Source of the DNA: Siphonodentalium dalli
Lineage: Eukaryota; Mollusca; Scaphopoda; Gadilida; Siphonodentaliidae
Length of the DNA stretch: 64,000 nt
NCBI GenBank assembly: GCA_032622095.1
Contig: CP136065.1
Coordinates: 40,925,503-40,989,502, forward strand
Direction of reading: 5' to 3'
Shown: positions 47,621-59,410 of the stretch, piece by piece
Layout: every line of letters begins with the position of its first letter
Position numbering within the stretch: the stretch's first letter is position 1
Position numbers and translations under genes: made by a program
Notes under the pieces: generated by a model
Told to the model about the DNA's origin: nothing
Databases searched by the model: none
Seen by the model: only the letters and a program-made list of their open reading frames with translations

Positions 47621-48161
47621 TGTTGTGAAACACTCCGCTGATGTGTTCCGAAATGAATAAGACATACTCATGCCAAAATAAATTAGTTGGTATCCAAATA
47701 GTCGGAAAACAGCTTCATTATTACAAACGAATGATATGCAGTGACAATTATTGGCGCAATCATTGCTGTAATGTTTATGCCGAATAAAGCGACCCAAATA
47801 ATGTAGTAAATATTTACGTAGTTCAAACGTTGCGTTCTCTGAACAGTTATAGTCGATGTGGTTGGAACTTTCAACAATCTTATTATATTGCTACATTCTT
47901 CCAATGGCAACAGTGTTTGGATACTAACTGATTTGTTTTATTCAGTGATATAAGTACATAATATGTCTTTAATGTTCTGGTTGGCGCTACCAGGATTGTG
48001 GTATTTGTTGGTTGTTAGGTGGAGCGTTTTATCCCAGCGTTAGCGAGTGGTTAATTTTCGGTTAAGTGCCATACACGATTAACATGACAGTCAACTTTCG
48101 AGAGCAGTTCGCGTTATTTGACTATGTATATATTTGACGGGTTTGTGGTCGGGCGGTTTAA

Positions 48162-48553
48162 CCCTTTACCCAACAAACCGGCCAAAACCGGCCAAATAAA
48201 GCTTCAACAGCCTAAAATATCTTGGGTCTGTCTCAATAAAACCATACAAATATGGATATCATTGGAACCGGCTCATTGACCACATTGTGATGGTTATAGT
48301 TATGCCCTGTGCCAATGCATTCTCTTATATATGCGAGTCGACCATAGGTCGCCTCGCATATATAAGAGAATGCATTGGCCTAAAAAAAAACTTTTTTTAA
48401 CACTTTTTACCATTTTTTCTTACATTCTTTAACAATTTTATAATTTTTAATGTGTTAAGCCAATGCATTCTCTTATATATGCGAGGCGACCTATGGTCGA
48501 CTCGCATATATAAGAGAATGCATTGACACAGGGCCCTTCTGTTGGGTAAAGGG
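48162..48553 (-). mobile_element. hairpin-pair TTAA element, copy 4
   Basis: Left TTAA at 48158-48161; the right site reads TTCA (48554-48557), a probable point change. Long shoulder on the left, as in copy 2. Hairpins at 48311-48379 and 48459-48527; the last ends CATTGAC rather than CATTGGC, the only visible arm change. The left end has AACCGGCCAAAACCGGCC, a duplication like that of copy 3. Confidence 0.88.
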
Positions 48554-48559
48554 TTCAGA

Positions 48560-49835
48560 TTTGCCAGTGTACAATGTCTAAGATCAGTCGATTGAAACCG
48601 GTGGTAACCTTTCGTTGTCGCCATAACACGTCCATGTAGCGTCGGAATAATAATATTATATGGCATTGGCCGAGTCAGTCAATTCCGCAGTGCTGGTGGG
48701 GTACGATTAGTGGTGACTGCTGGTAATTTGCATGTTCTTTTACCCGGTAAGCTGCACGTTGCATGCTTGGGACATTTTGCGTCATACCGTCGGCCTGGGG
48801 CTTCTGTACGGACAATGAATATTCGTTTTTAGGAAAATATTGCATTCATGTTATTGTAGACATATGACAATAACTCTCAGTGAGCTGTGCCTGTTGGCTA
48901 TATACTATCGATGGTTGATAATGTTCTTTAAACAAAATTAATAAACCCCGACACGTTTCTACCTCCAATAAGTCTCCGATTCCAACCTGCCCTTCTCTAA
49001 TGTTAAAACTGTTTTCCACATAACACTTATGTTGTCAGGTCCTGATTTGGGAAACGACGCCTCCTTGAGCCGATAGATATTGTCGCTACCAATCGTTTGT
49101 AAGCACATTGGCCAATCAGATGCACGCATTTAAGTGAAAGTGGGTGTAATTATACTGTATTTTTGATGATGACGGCAACAATTAAAAGATGTCGGTGACT
49201 GCGATGTCTGCAGCTGGGCTTTTATCCACGTGATCGATCACATGATAGCATGTAAATTGTGAGCTACGATCGCGCGCGTTGCCAATGTCACGCCACGATT
49301 TTCCTGGTAAAAAGCAAATATTGCTTGATCGCTATGATATGGCTGCGATATTTTACCCACTTGCGATTTTAATCGCAGCGTCTGCGGTAGCTCTTAACTA
49401 GTTATTGGAATCTCGATGGTATCGTTTGTCTACGGGGTGCCGTAAATGATGAGATCCAGTACACCCGATTACGTAGCACGCTATAATCGGTTAGTGTAAA
49501 CCTTGTTAAATGGCTCCCATGACACACATCGTGCCTCTGTTTGGAAATATATGTTACAGTAAATCAGTGAACTGAGTGATCACGCGAAATCCCTAGGGAT
49601 AACGTGGAATAACTTAACTAGCCCATTGATTGCTCGTAATTACTGAAAGTGTCAGGGATTTCATGAAACAACTAATAATTATTAAAATTAGTTTGGGGGA
49701 AATTCGCGACAAAAATTGTTATAAAAGTGGCCAGGGATTACGGGAAATCACTGAAATGTGTTAATTGATTTTACACATCTTTACTGTTTGGGATTCAATA
49801 AATAAGTGTAATGGTTTTTAGACTACAACTAGCTG
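48560..49835. other. no gene seen
   Basis: No supported gene or bounded repeat. Confidence 0.4.
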
Positions 49836-49840
49836 CTGTA

Positions 49841-50645
49841 TCTATATATATATATTTACAAATGTCTGTCAGTCTCTCTGTCTGTCTGTCTATATGTCTG
49901 TGTTCTATAGAATTCACGGGGAAGCATCTAGATGGCCCCAAATGGGTATAACAGGAGTAACTGTTTACGAGGACGATAATGGTGCGGGTTAGGATTTTCT
50001 AAAGTGACGCTGTTGTCAGCGGCAGCAAAGAGGGAGGGCAGAAAACAATTTTGTCGCGGATTCGTCGCGGATTTCGCCCAAACTTATACATAATCATCTC
50101 CATAATATGGGGAATCTAAAGACGTTCGAGTCAGGGGTGCACCAAAATTGATAAACATATTTCTAGCGCAGATATTCACCAAATTGATTCACATTCTACT
50201 CTACGATAAAAGGAATCTAACCGTGATTTAAAGACGCAAAATTGGTACCGTTTGTGTGAGAGATGGGGGTGGGGGCACCAAATTTGATAAGAAGTTGTTC
50301 AGTCGCCGCGATTACCACCAAACGTATACATAATCATCTCCATGGTATCCGGAGTCTAATGTCGTGGCTTAAATATGTCAATAGCGGCGTTATTCGAAGA
50401 TTCGAAGGGAGAGGGGCAACAACATTGATGAACATACGATTAGCGACGATTTCCACCAAATTGATACACATTCTTCTCCATGATGCAATGAGTCTAATCG
50501 TGTGTTTTAAAGACGCCAAATTTGTGCCATTTTGGGTGAGAGATGGGGGGGGGGGGGCACTAAATTTGATAAGAATTTTCTTAGTCGTCGATTACCACCA
50601 AACTTATAAATAATAATCTTCGTGATATCAGGAGTCTAATTGTAC
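49841..50645 (+). mobile_element. repeat element with (TCTG)n head and about 140-bp tandem units
   Basis: The head is TATATATATATATTTACAAA, (TCTG)n, then TTCTATAGAATTC, like the head of 46832-46130. From about 50070 degenerate units recur with ACCACCAAACTTATAC, ATCATCTCCATGATAT, GAGTCTAAT and GGTGAGAGATGGGGG. Spacing of the CACCAAA words is about 99, 134, 145 and 142 bp. The G runs vary in length. No coding frame is supported. Confidence 0.6.
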
Positions 50646-51010
50646 CATCCAACAAGGGTACATCTGTCCGATACAGAGGATTTCTTTCATTTTTAGAACA
50701 GACTCACAGCCAAACATAAACAACTTAAAATCTCGCTCTGTGTCGGGAACATGTAGCTGATATATACTGATATATATAAATTTATTTTAAACTGAGAATA
50801 ATTAGCTAGTGCAGCAACATGAGGAGCACCTGGACATTTCTTTTAAAATCTGTATCTTCATGGAGATATGATAACAGGTGTCCTCAAACTCTTTCGATCT
50901 AATTGTCATGTTTTGATCCCAATTAAAAATATTTTTAAAAAACAAAAACAAAACAAACGTGAATTCAAACCACGTCGACTGCATGGTAACGTCTGAAGTA
51001 CTTCTTTACA

Positions 51011-53133
51011 TTCCCCGCGTGGGCCCGGGGTAGAATAGGCCTACCGCCCCACTGTGAGGTACAAGGATCCCATAATGTGGCACCATGTTTGCCGTGGGGT
51101 GCATCCCGTGAGGTGTGGTGTAGAAATCCTGGAGATAATAGGGCGGCCTTATCACGTGAGTCATCGACCTGCGGATACGACTTATCTCAAGGACTTCTTT
51201 TGTCCTACATCTCTTCAAGACGGGTGGTTGGGTTGACCCGGCTCAATCAATCGGCTAGTCACGCCTTTCCATAGTGTTTCAAATTCAATTATATATTGTT
51301 ATATGTTGCATCTCTCGTTTGATGTTTGAAGTATTGTTTTCTGCTTTTTTTTCGCGTATGGTGTTTCTCTTTTCTCCTGTCTCTTGTGTGTCCGTCCTGA
51401 TGATTGTTGAGTGTTCAATCCTGTATCGTTCACGCCTGTCCCACTGTGGAGAGGTACCGGGAGGCTAATATATGCAGTGGAAACCATGTCAACGCTACAG
51501 CTATGTACCAGTCTATGGCCCGACCAGAATCGAAGGGCATTCCACGGCGGCTGCCGGAATAGTTTGTCGATTTTTATCTTTTCGTATGGCAACTCAAACA
51601 AAAAGTTCACCAAGTTCCAATGATGCTATGGCATTCCCTCAGCACTTGGTTCTTGGCTATGACCCATATGTGAAAACCCTTCTATCTCTGTCATTGATAA
51701 AACGCTACAAAGCATTGCTGGACAATTTAAATATGTTAAACCTGATTGAATGTTCAAAGAAAGTTTAATCTGATGTTCTGCTGCAGTTAACTATTGCACA
51801 GACACCAGTGTTTGGTTACTCCACACAAGACATTGAATAGTAGCAGAGTTGTGTTGCCGACCCGCCTTATAGCTGATTCTTCGGAATCAGATATATTGGC
51901 GATGTTGGTACCACAGGGAGTTACAGAAATCCGTAGATTTACAAAGACTGTTGATGGACTAAGGGTTCCTCTGAATAGTTGTCTTCTGACCTTCAATCGG
52001 TGCGAACATCCACCGACATTGAAGGTTGGGTACATGAAGTTAGATATAAGTACATATGTTCCAAATCCATTACGATGTTTTAAATGTCAGGGCTATGGCC
52101 ATGGCCAGGATCATTGTAAAAGTAAAGAAACAATTTGTGCACGCTGTTCTGTTTCTGATCATAATCATTGTACAAATCATAACAAAATATTAGAATTTCC
52201 AAGGTTAACATGCTGCAGTGGATTGTTCATGTCCCATATGGGGCCATGAATTCAAGATACAAAGATGTAAGGCTGAGAAACATTTATCGTATATGGATGC
52301 TAAGTTGGTGCCAGACCGTCAATTTCTCAAGTCACATACTCGGCTGCCGTTTCTAAGAAATAGTATGTTGATGCCAGCACTCAGACAGAGAGTCAAACTA
52401 GCAACACAAGTTCGAGAGAATGATATTGCTCCTGTTCAGAACCTGTCTCACAGGCAATGGATACAGCAATGGATGCACCTTTTTCGTTTGCTCCGAAACC
52501 AACTAAGGAAGTTGATCCCATTGTTCCAAAACAAAAATCTCAAAATCTGTCAACAGTTTCGACTCTCAGAAAAACACATTGATCTTTGTGTTTTCAAAAT
52601 TCGATACAATGCTTCGAAAGAAATGGTCATCTCTGGATGTGGACCCCCATGCATATTGGTTGGATGCTGGCTTTTGAGAAAGAAATCGTGAACTGGGTCA
52701 GCCACCCGATTATCATCTTGACGAATTGATTAAGGCTCATGCCAGATTCATCAGATATCATAAATATCTTATCAATCATCCAGGAGGTGGGGTTATCAGC
52801 TTAAAATATTTCGATATGCGAAAGTCTTAATACATTATTAATATTTGATGAAAACATTTTGTTTGCTGTTTTCAAAGAAGTATTGCTATCTGTTTTGATA
52901 TTTTGTTTTATATGTGTTTACACAATGGTCAGTTTCTTAATGGTTCTTGTCAAATCGAGCACTCACGCTCTGATTTTGGGCGTTTTATTTGTAAATATAT
53001 TTTATATCGTTTTAGAATAATTCACTGTCGTTTCTAATCGCAGTTGCTTCACTCAATTTTGATAATCTGTTTCTTCTCGTCGTGATATGGCCTTGTTGCT
53101 AAACGACGTTAAACCCCAATCATTCAAACAATC
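51011..53133 (+). mobile_element. I/Nimb-like LINE, ORF2 deleted
   Basis: 5' leader 51011-51500 (matches 1-512 inverted), ORF1 with zinc knuckles (about 51585-52565), a short tail, and a 3' end with CGTGATATGGCCTTGTTGCT and AACGACGTTAAACCCCAATC (about 53083-53122). No endonuclease or RT motif is found between ORF1 and the 3' end, so ORF2 is gone. A related 3' end is at 55808-55848 on the minus strand. An internally deleted copy that would depend on others for movement. Confidence 0.75.
51585..52565 (+). pseudogene. LINE ORF1 with CCHC zinc knuckle
   Basis: Starts MATQTKSSPSSNDAMAFPQH (51585), breaks at a stop near 51766, then continues in another frame: VTPHKTLNSSRVVLPTRL, VPQGVTEIRRFTKTVDGLRV, and a perfect CX2CX4HX4C knuckle (52076-52116, CFKCQGYGHGQDHC) with a second cysteine cluster CARCSVSDHNHC. 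After another shift come CPIWGHEFKIQRCKAEKHLS and MDAKLV (52233-52305), the usual block after the knuckles. The tail in a third frame is DAPFSFAPKPTKEVDPIVPK. At least two frameshifts. Known ORF1 proteins of this type bind element RNA. Confidence 0.85.
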
Positions 53134-53390
53134 ATCCACAGCACATAAACCTGTGTAACGCCGGGTAACCCTGCTAATACAGTATAAGCTCAGACACTCC
53201 GACCAAACAACTCAACTACTGAATTGTCTAATTTCACCCATACAGAGCCCCAGACGAACATGAGCAGCCGACACTCTTCTATATGCTTCTATATGTGTGT
53301 GGGGCTCCCTGCAGGGTAATGGATGTTTTTTTTATTTTATGTCCTAAAAATTGTAAGAAACATTTATTTAAAAAAAATGATAAAAAATTG
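53134..53390. other. spacer
   Basis: Between the LINE end and the orphan hairpin. It contains an imperfect TCTTCTATATGCTTCTATAT run (53276-53295), perhaps a worn partner hairpin. Confidence 0.3.
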
Positions 53391-53394
53391 TTAG

Positions 53395-53463
53395 GCCAAT
53401 GCATTCTCTTATATATGCGAGGCGAACTATGGTCGACTCGCATATATAAGAGAATGTATTGGC
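53395..53463. repeat. orphan 69-bp hairpin of the TTAA family
   Basis: One complete hairpin with the same arms as the four full copies, with two visible changes (GCGAACTATGG in the loop side and GAATGTATTGG in the right arm). CACAGGGTAAA follows, a shortened shoulder. Its partner hairpin and TTAA ends are missing or unrecognisable. Confidence 0.8.
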
Positions 53464-53469
53464 ACAGGG

Positions 53470-53900
53470 TAAAAAAAATCCCGACTTACGTGTAGGTGGG
53501 TGGTTATAACAATCCGACAGCCAAGTGTATATTAATTATATTTTAAAGTGTGTTATCGAATTTCATCGCGGGACATCATGACTGTGACATGTGTTTACTT
53601 AGGTCACACAAGTCCACGTATTGCTATACAATGTTCAATAACAGTTTAAACCGATAATTATTCTGAAACATGTATTTAAATTCTGACAACATGCTCGGAC
53701 AAAATGTGTGAAGGAAATACGAACAGCCTAATTAAGTCAACTTCAATCCACAACTAAGCCAAGTGCACTGGAGGAAATTTGTAAAAGTTCAAAGAGTTTA
53801 TTCCTAATTAAATACGGACATAGATTCCAAATTTCATATATATTCATTGAGAAACTAAGGAGATCACTGACTTCATAAAACATTTACACACTTTTAGTTT
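53470..53900. other. no gene seen
   Basis: No supported feature. Confidence 0.35.
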
Positions 53901-53904
53901 AGAC

Positions 53905-55200
53905 ATAAATATAATGTTTGGTTTAAACATATTTATTGTACACAGTTTACAAGGGATTGGGGACAAGTTATTACAACTTAAGGTGGCCCCTCTCCCGACA
54001 ATATTTACACAAATGTTTAAACAAGATGAATAACAGATATAATGAACACGTAATAATAAGAATGTTGATGATGATGATGATGTCTGATGATAGATGTTAC
54101 TGGTCCTGAGATCCTCTCCTATAGATTTCATGCCATGCCGTGCCGTAACTGGAAGTAGTTACGATTGTCTTCGTTATGTGAAACTTTGCTTTCTGAAATC
54201 TATTTTTGAACAATGTAAAAGAGTAGTTGGTTTCGATGCTGTGGAATTTTTGGGGCGCCTCTGAGGAAATGGTTTACGTCTACTATTGTGAAAGCATACT
54301 CATCTAGTCAGTCATATAATTTAGTTATTTACGGTCGGAATAATGGACATTCGAAAAAGAAGTGTTAGGCATCCTCGATCTCTGTGGCACAATTACACAC
54401 TGGGCTTTCGGCTATAAAGTTATCATACATATATAAGCGATGTTCACTGCAACCGTTGCGAATTTTAGAATGGATAATATTTTATTTCCGACTCCCAGTT
54501 TGAAAATAAGGAGGTGGTTTGAGGGTAAAATCTATAAAATTAGATTAACTTTAAATTCTGTTAGGTTAAACGCATCAGTTACGATAGTTGGAAGTTTATT
54601 CAACGATTGTGTCATAAAAGGTAGAACAGATATTTTTAAATGTTCTGTGTGACAGAAGTAACAATAAAATTTTCCAGGATTCCGTTTTGGGTATTTCGAG
54701 ATATTGCCAGCACGAGGAGGTAAGATAGCTGATAAGTAGTTGGGTGCAAGGTTGTTAGAAATTGTATATATGTAGTGTAATTGATTATGTTCGTGTCTAT
54801 TACTGAGTGTGGGCCAGCCGATTTCAAGGAGTAGGTCTTTATCGGATACCGATCGGTTAAGTCCTGTTACAATGTCAGTCAAGTGTTTTGATGCGTTCTC
54901 GCAGACAATATCAGAATATTCCATTATAGGCAGAATATAAGTATTGTAGATTTTTTCTAGCGTCTTTCTATTGATACTGTATTTAACTTTTCTGAGTTGG
55001 GATAGTCTCCCTTATAATCATCGACAGATATTTTCAATGTGATCATTCCAATTCAAATTTGCTTGGATATCGAGACCGATGTGTCTATGCGATTTAATGA
55101 AGGATATTTCTTCGTTTTGGAAAAATAGTTTTGGGCCTGGTCTTGGTACTTAGGGAAAATGACATAGCTTTGGTCTTTGCTGGGTTAAAGTTTACTAGCC
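53905..55200 (-). pseudogene. 5'-truncated LINE, RT thumb to 3' end
   Basis: On the minus strand, from 55200 down: LVNFNPAKTKAMSFS (start of the region after YADD), HRHIGLDIQANLNWNDHIE, a stop, LSQLRKVKYSINRKTLEKIY and ILPIMEYSDIV. The open piece 54924-54532 follows with IVTGLNRSVS, EIGWPTLSNR, ISNNLAPNYLSAILPP and LPFMTQSLNKLP. Then CNCATEIEDA...HFFFECP (about 54390-54350). The 3' untranslated part has GGAGAGGGGCCACCTTAAG and an AATAAA at about 53939-53934. The RT active site lies beyond the truncation. At least three stops or shifts. Same broad group as 23060-24080. Confidence 0.85.
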
Positions 55201-55229
55201 ATAGCCATAAATATACTGTATCCTGTGTG

Positions 55230-55375
55230 ATCGACTCCAGTCAACGTATCCTCGTGCAAATATGTTCGTGTTGGACCTATATATTCGCATAGTTTCATAA
55301 TGGACTTATTTGATACTGAAATAAGCCCATAGTGGACTAAAACTGGATGCCGCGGGCTACATTGAAAACACATTA
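55230..55375. repeat. dispersed repeat (partner 60122-60265)
   Basis: Shared blocks in order: GTCAACRTATCCTC, a GACCTATA word, TTATTTGATWCTGAAATAAGC and CRGGYTACAKTGAAAACA. Adjacent to the truncated end of the LINE at 55200. Not identified. Confidence 0.6.
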
Positions 55376-55807
55376 TAAAGAGCGTAAATCTAGTAAGTCA
55401 TGAATTGGATTACTCTTATAATTTTCCACCCTGTTCTCATGAAAATACATAGGGAAGTGCTCACACCTACACAATGTGGTCAAAACTTTCAGAATTTGGA
55501 AAGATCATGCCTGACCCAATATGAATTGGAAAGTTCATATCAAAGATACATGAAGATTGTTTTACTTTCCAACCAGTGTCTAGTGAGAAATGTGTTTTAC
55601 TTTTTGTCAGTTGGTCAATGTTGTGATCTGGAATTACCATCAGTTGGAAATTTACAACCATGGGGGTGTTGTGTTGGCTATTTTCGAAGCTTGATAAGTA
55701 CCGGATGGAAACTTCCAACACAAAGGGTACAAATGGAATTCTCGGAAGTTGGGAATTATGGTCTGGATCCAGAGGTCTTTCTAAACAGGAAATGCTTGTT
55801 TGGTTAT

Positions 55808-55870
55808 GGTTTAACGTCGCTTTGCCGCTAGGCCATATCAAGACGAAGTCACGAGAATTGTCACAAAGAT
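55808..55870 (-). mobile_element. I/Nimb-like LINE 3' end remnant
   Basis: Minus strand: CTTGATATGGCCTAGCGGCA then AAGCGACGTTAAACC, close to the 3' end of the LINE at about 53083-53122 (GTGATATGGCC...AACGACGTTAAACC). The preceding 300 bp (55500-55800) were not recognised; frames there have no known domain. Confidence 0.6.
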
Positions 55871-55879
55871 AATTAAAGC

Positions 55880-57595
55880 AACATGGCGGTTTGTACTCCA
55901 AAATACATATAATATTAGTCGCTTTTGAATTATTCTCAGTATTGAGATAGGTCGATAAATATCTGAACTACCTTTCTGCGAGCATTATGTAACCCAAAAA
56001 GACGCATTGAAGTACTGAAAAATACAACTGTGAATACGGTGTTTGGGTCCCAAACACAAATACAACCATTTGCGCGAAATGGAACATAATAGAGCGTTCC
56101 GTGGTAGTCTAGTCCTGATATGGAAGCAATAAAGAGCGTTTCTCTGACTTGTGGCGAAAAGTTGAAAACGGCTGGAAAATGGCTGTGACTTTGGCAAGTG
56201 CATATGAAACCGGTATAACAATTGTTCGTTTTTTTTATCGACCTACTGTATCCGTCGCTCCAAATTACGTAGAAAAACATTTGGAGGTTCGAGTGAGCCA
56301 TGTCCGTTTAAGGGATAAACATGGTTCTGAAGTGAGAACTGGCGCCTTGGTACATATATTTGCTTGTTTCCTTGATCGTCACGTGAATTCGGTTGAAGGC
56401 TTTGATTTCATTCTGTCGATGGCTACAAGTGACTCCATGTCCAGACAGGGTAGACGTGACGGGAATGTTGGGAAAGCCAACGTGTTTCTTGACGCCATTT
56501 ATGCGTGAAAATTGCGCCACTCGGGGACCAATTTACACATGTACTAATCTGGTATAAGTTGGGGGCAGTCTTTATACAGCGGCTCCGTGGCCCCATGTGA
56601 ACAGCGTGAGTTAATGATAAGGAAAGGCGATTTTACGCCGATTCTGTTCTTGTTAGATCAGCGAAGCTAAGTCACAGCGATTCCGATTATTTGTCGTAGC
56701 GTGGTCGCATGTGTTCGATCAACGATACGCCTTTCTCAGCGGTACGGATAAAAGTGTAATGATATCACAGGGCTGTCATAGTCCTGTCCAAATGGCGTTG
56801 CAAAATCGCACCGCTTGATGCATTTTCCTCGACAAGGGACATAGAAAGCGAAACACTAAATCGTCAGGCGCCAACGATTACCTGATATGATGCTGATGAA
56901 TATTGTCAATATGCTAATCCTGAAGCAAGCTATTCGTTCCATTGTCCTTAGAGGACCGCAATGTAATTAAGTAATCTTTCATTTGAAAACTTTTTTGCGC
57001 TATCGCCAATGACGCTCATGCACATGTGTGCTTCACTTTTTAACTACCAGCGTCAGTCTCTATAATCTGATACTGCTTACTGCCACTTAAATTCCCATTA
57101 TTTAAGACAACCAATGACTATCACACATTTACCAGGATATGGCTATCAATAAGGATTTCTTATCCTTGAAGGTGGATTCGTGTAAATGTGCAACAATATA
57201 TTTGTACAGCCATTTTCTCATTCTGTCTTCTCGTGATATATGTATTGATAATGATATGCAACTGTATCATATTTTGTATTCATCTTTCATATGTTCATGC
57301 TCACGAGTCATTGAACAAATTATAAATATATATCTATCTTTCTATCTAGTGATGTTATAATAATGCTAACACGATTTAAATATCATATACGCATTATCAT
57401 TGTTACTTAAGCAATGTCCACCTTACTGTTAGAAAGTGTTCTTTAATTGTCGTGCACACGCCTACATAACAATAACTATACAAATATATGTAAATAATAC
57501 AATATTTTGATATTATAAATTCCAGTATTTCGTTATTAGCACACCAACTTGAGGTTATGCCATTGATAAATTATTTATTATATTGACAACGGGGG
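55880..57595. other. no gene seen
   Basis: About 1.7 kb. A 119-codon frame at 56149-56508 and overlapping minus frames have no recognised domain and I do not call them genes. Confidence 0.4.
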
Positions 57596-57596
57596 T

Positions 57597-57711
57597 GACA
57601 GGAAGACAGCCAATCCTGGTTATGCCACTCCCTCACAATAATTAAACTTGATTTTTGATTAATAATTGTTGCTTTGTTGTAACCTAATTATTGTGTGAAT
57701 AAAACATCTAA
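57597..57711 (+). mobile_element. truncated LINE 3' end (GGAAGACAGCC type)
   Basis: GACAGGAAGACAGCC, then ATGCCACTCCCTCACAATAA, then TGTGAATAAAACATC. The first module matches the LINE 3' region at 22057-22070, and the second matches the minus-strand 3' end at 12107-12220. No (TATCC)n tail, so a relative rather than the same family. Confidence 0.55.
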
Positions 57712-57917
57712 CAGTCAAATGTAACATTACGACTGTGTATATTGTAATGCCGTAACGTGCATCTGAATATATTCTGTATAAATGTCTATCGAAATGAGCC
57801 CATTAGTATTATTCTGCACCCAAACACATTTGCTGGCAGACTAAGAGTCCGCAATACGAGCTTGACCACCGATAGGTGTGAGCATTGACATAATTGTGAC
57901 AATTCCCGTTAGACTCA

Positions 57918-57983
57918 CCCACGGTCTATGGCGCGTCGCTTTCTCTCGAAGAAAGCAATGTCGAAGCCATGGTAGACTGTGGG
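57918..57983. repeat. nested hairpin
   Basis: Outer arms CCCACGGTCTATGGC (57918-57932) and GCCATGGTAGACTGTGGG (57966-57983). Inner stem GCTTTCT (57938-57944) with AGAAAGC (57950-57956). Two separate stems in 66 bp suggest a small foldback remnant. Confidence 0.6.
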
Positions 57984-57989
57984 TACAAT

Positions 57990-59405
57990 ACTCCGTAGGA
58001 TCAAAACGTCTGATGAATATTTAGCATATGGTTTAAGATTCATATAACTGAATACTCACAAGAGCGCTAATGCTCGGGTTGTCGGAAATTCCTATTACTT
58101 GTACAAATGTGTCCCATGCAGTAAACATCAACAGTTAGTATTTAACAGTATATTGCTGAAGATTGGTACCTGATGTGGGTGAAATTACAAAGTACGTACA
58201 TATGTATATCCTTCATTTGGACCAGAATGTATTTCATGCAAGCGTGCGGAAATGAATAGAACAAGCGACATTGCCAATGATACACCTTTGCATACACATA
58301 ATGATCGCGATTAATGCTGTCATCCAAATACAACAGTGATGACTGTGACTACTATTAAGAACAATGATTCGCGCTTTAAGTATGCCACATATACACAGCA
58401 CTTTATGCTCGAGTATATGGGACATAATACAAATCTTACCGATGGGACTTGCTTAATTTCAATCCGGTACATGGTTACTATATTCATTGGATGATCAACC
58501 TTTTGTCAAGAAATATATCTAGATACCTACATGTATGCCATACGTGGTATTTCGCGGCGGGGGTGTAACCAAGTGTATCTGGTACATGATGTGTCTAACT
58601 GTGTCTTAGAAAGCTGACAGCACAGGTTGTCCTCACTCGGATACAAAGGGTGAAATGAAATATCTCGTCATCCAATTAGAAGGGGAAATGATTACATCTG
58701 GTCAACGTTGCTAATTTTGTCGCCAAGAATTTATAACGTAATTGAATACTTGAATTAGCCAATCATCAGTGTGAGTTAAATTGGTCGACCCATGCAGAAA
58801 TATATCCACATCTAAGCTTTCGTGTAAATCCGCATGACAATCCGCTCTTTCGCATTCGAATTTCCAATAATGGATTAAAAGTATCGCAGAATGGACTGTT
58901 AAGTGAAAATCAAGTCCAAATAATTTAAGGTTACAACAGGTTAGTGATAAATTTGACTTCGTCTGGTATAAGCAGTTTAGCAATCAGACGGTATGGTATA
59001 GTACGATCCCAAGTAAGAAATCTCTTAAAATCTGAGACCGATGCACATCTTTCCGCCTCTGTGGAAGACTTCCATTATTTTACGGTTGCTGTGAGACCGT
59101 ACCTTGACACATCATTGCAATTAAACTGGGGGATATGGTCCTTTCGCGTCGAAAAGAACATGTTCAATATACATATGCGTTCCGGATTATGGGCGGAAAT
59201 GAGACAATCCTTCACAATAACGCGTCAGGCCATGATCAAAGAGAGTCAATGTTTGTTTCTGTATTTCGTAAGCTAGTTAAGTACTTTTACGGAAGCCATC
59301 ATTACCATGAAGTATGCCTGTAAACACATGTACCTCTTAGTGGTCTGATAAATTATTGACATCAAACGCCTATGTAAACCAATATCCGTTGCCTCCATGG
59401 ATCCT
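57990..59405. other. no gene seen
   Basis: No supported gene or bounded repeat. Confidence 0.4.
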
Positions 59406-59410
59406 GTGTG

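Noticed and set aside
56149-56508. 119-codon frame
   Set aside because: No recognised domain and overlapping frames of equal length on the other strand.
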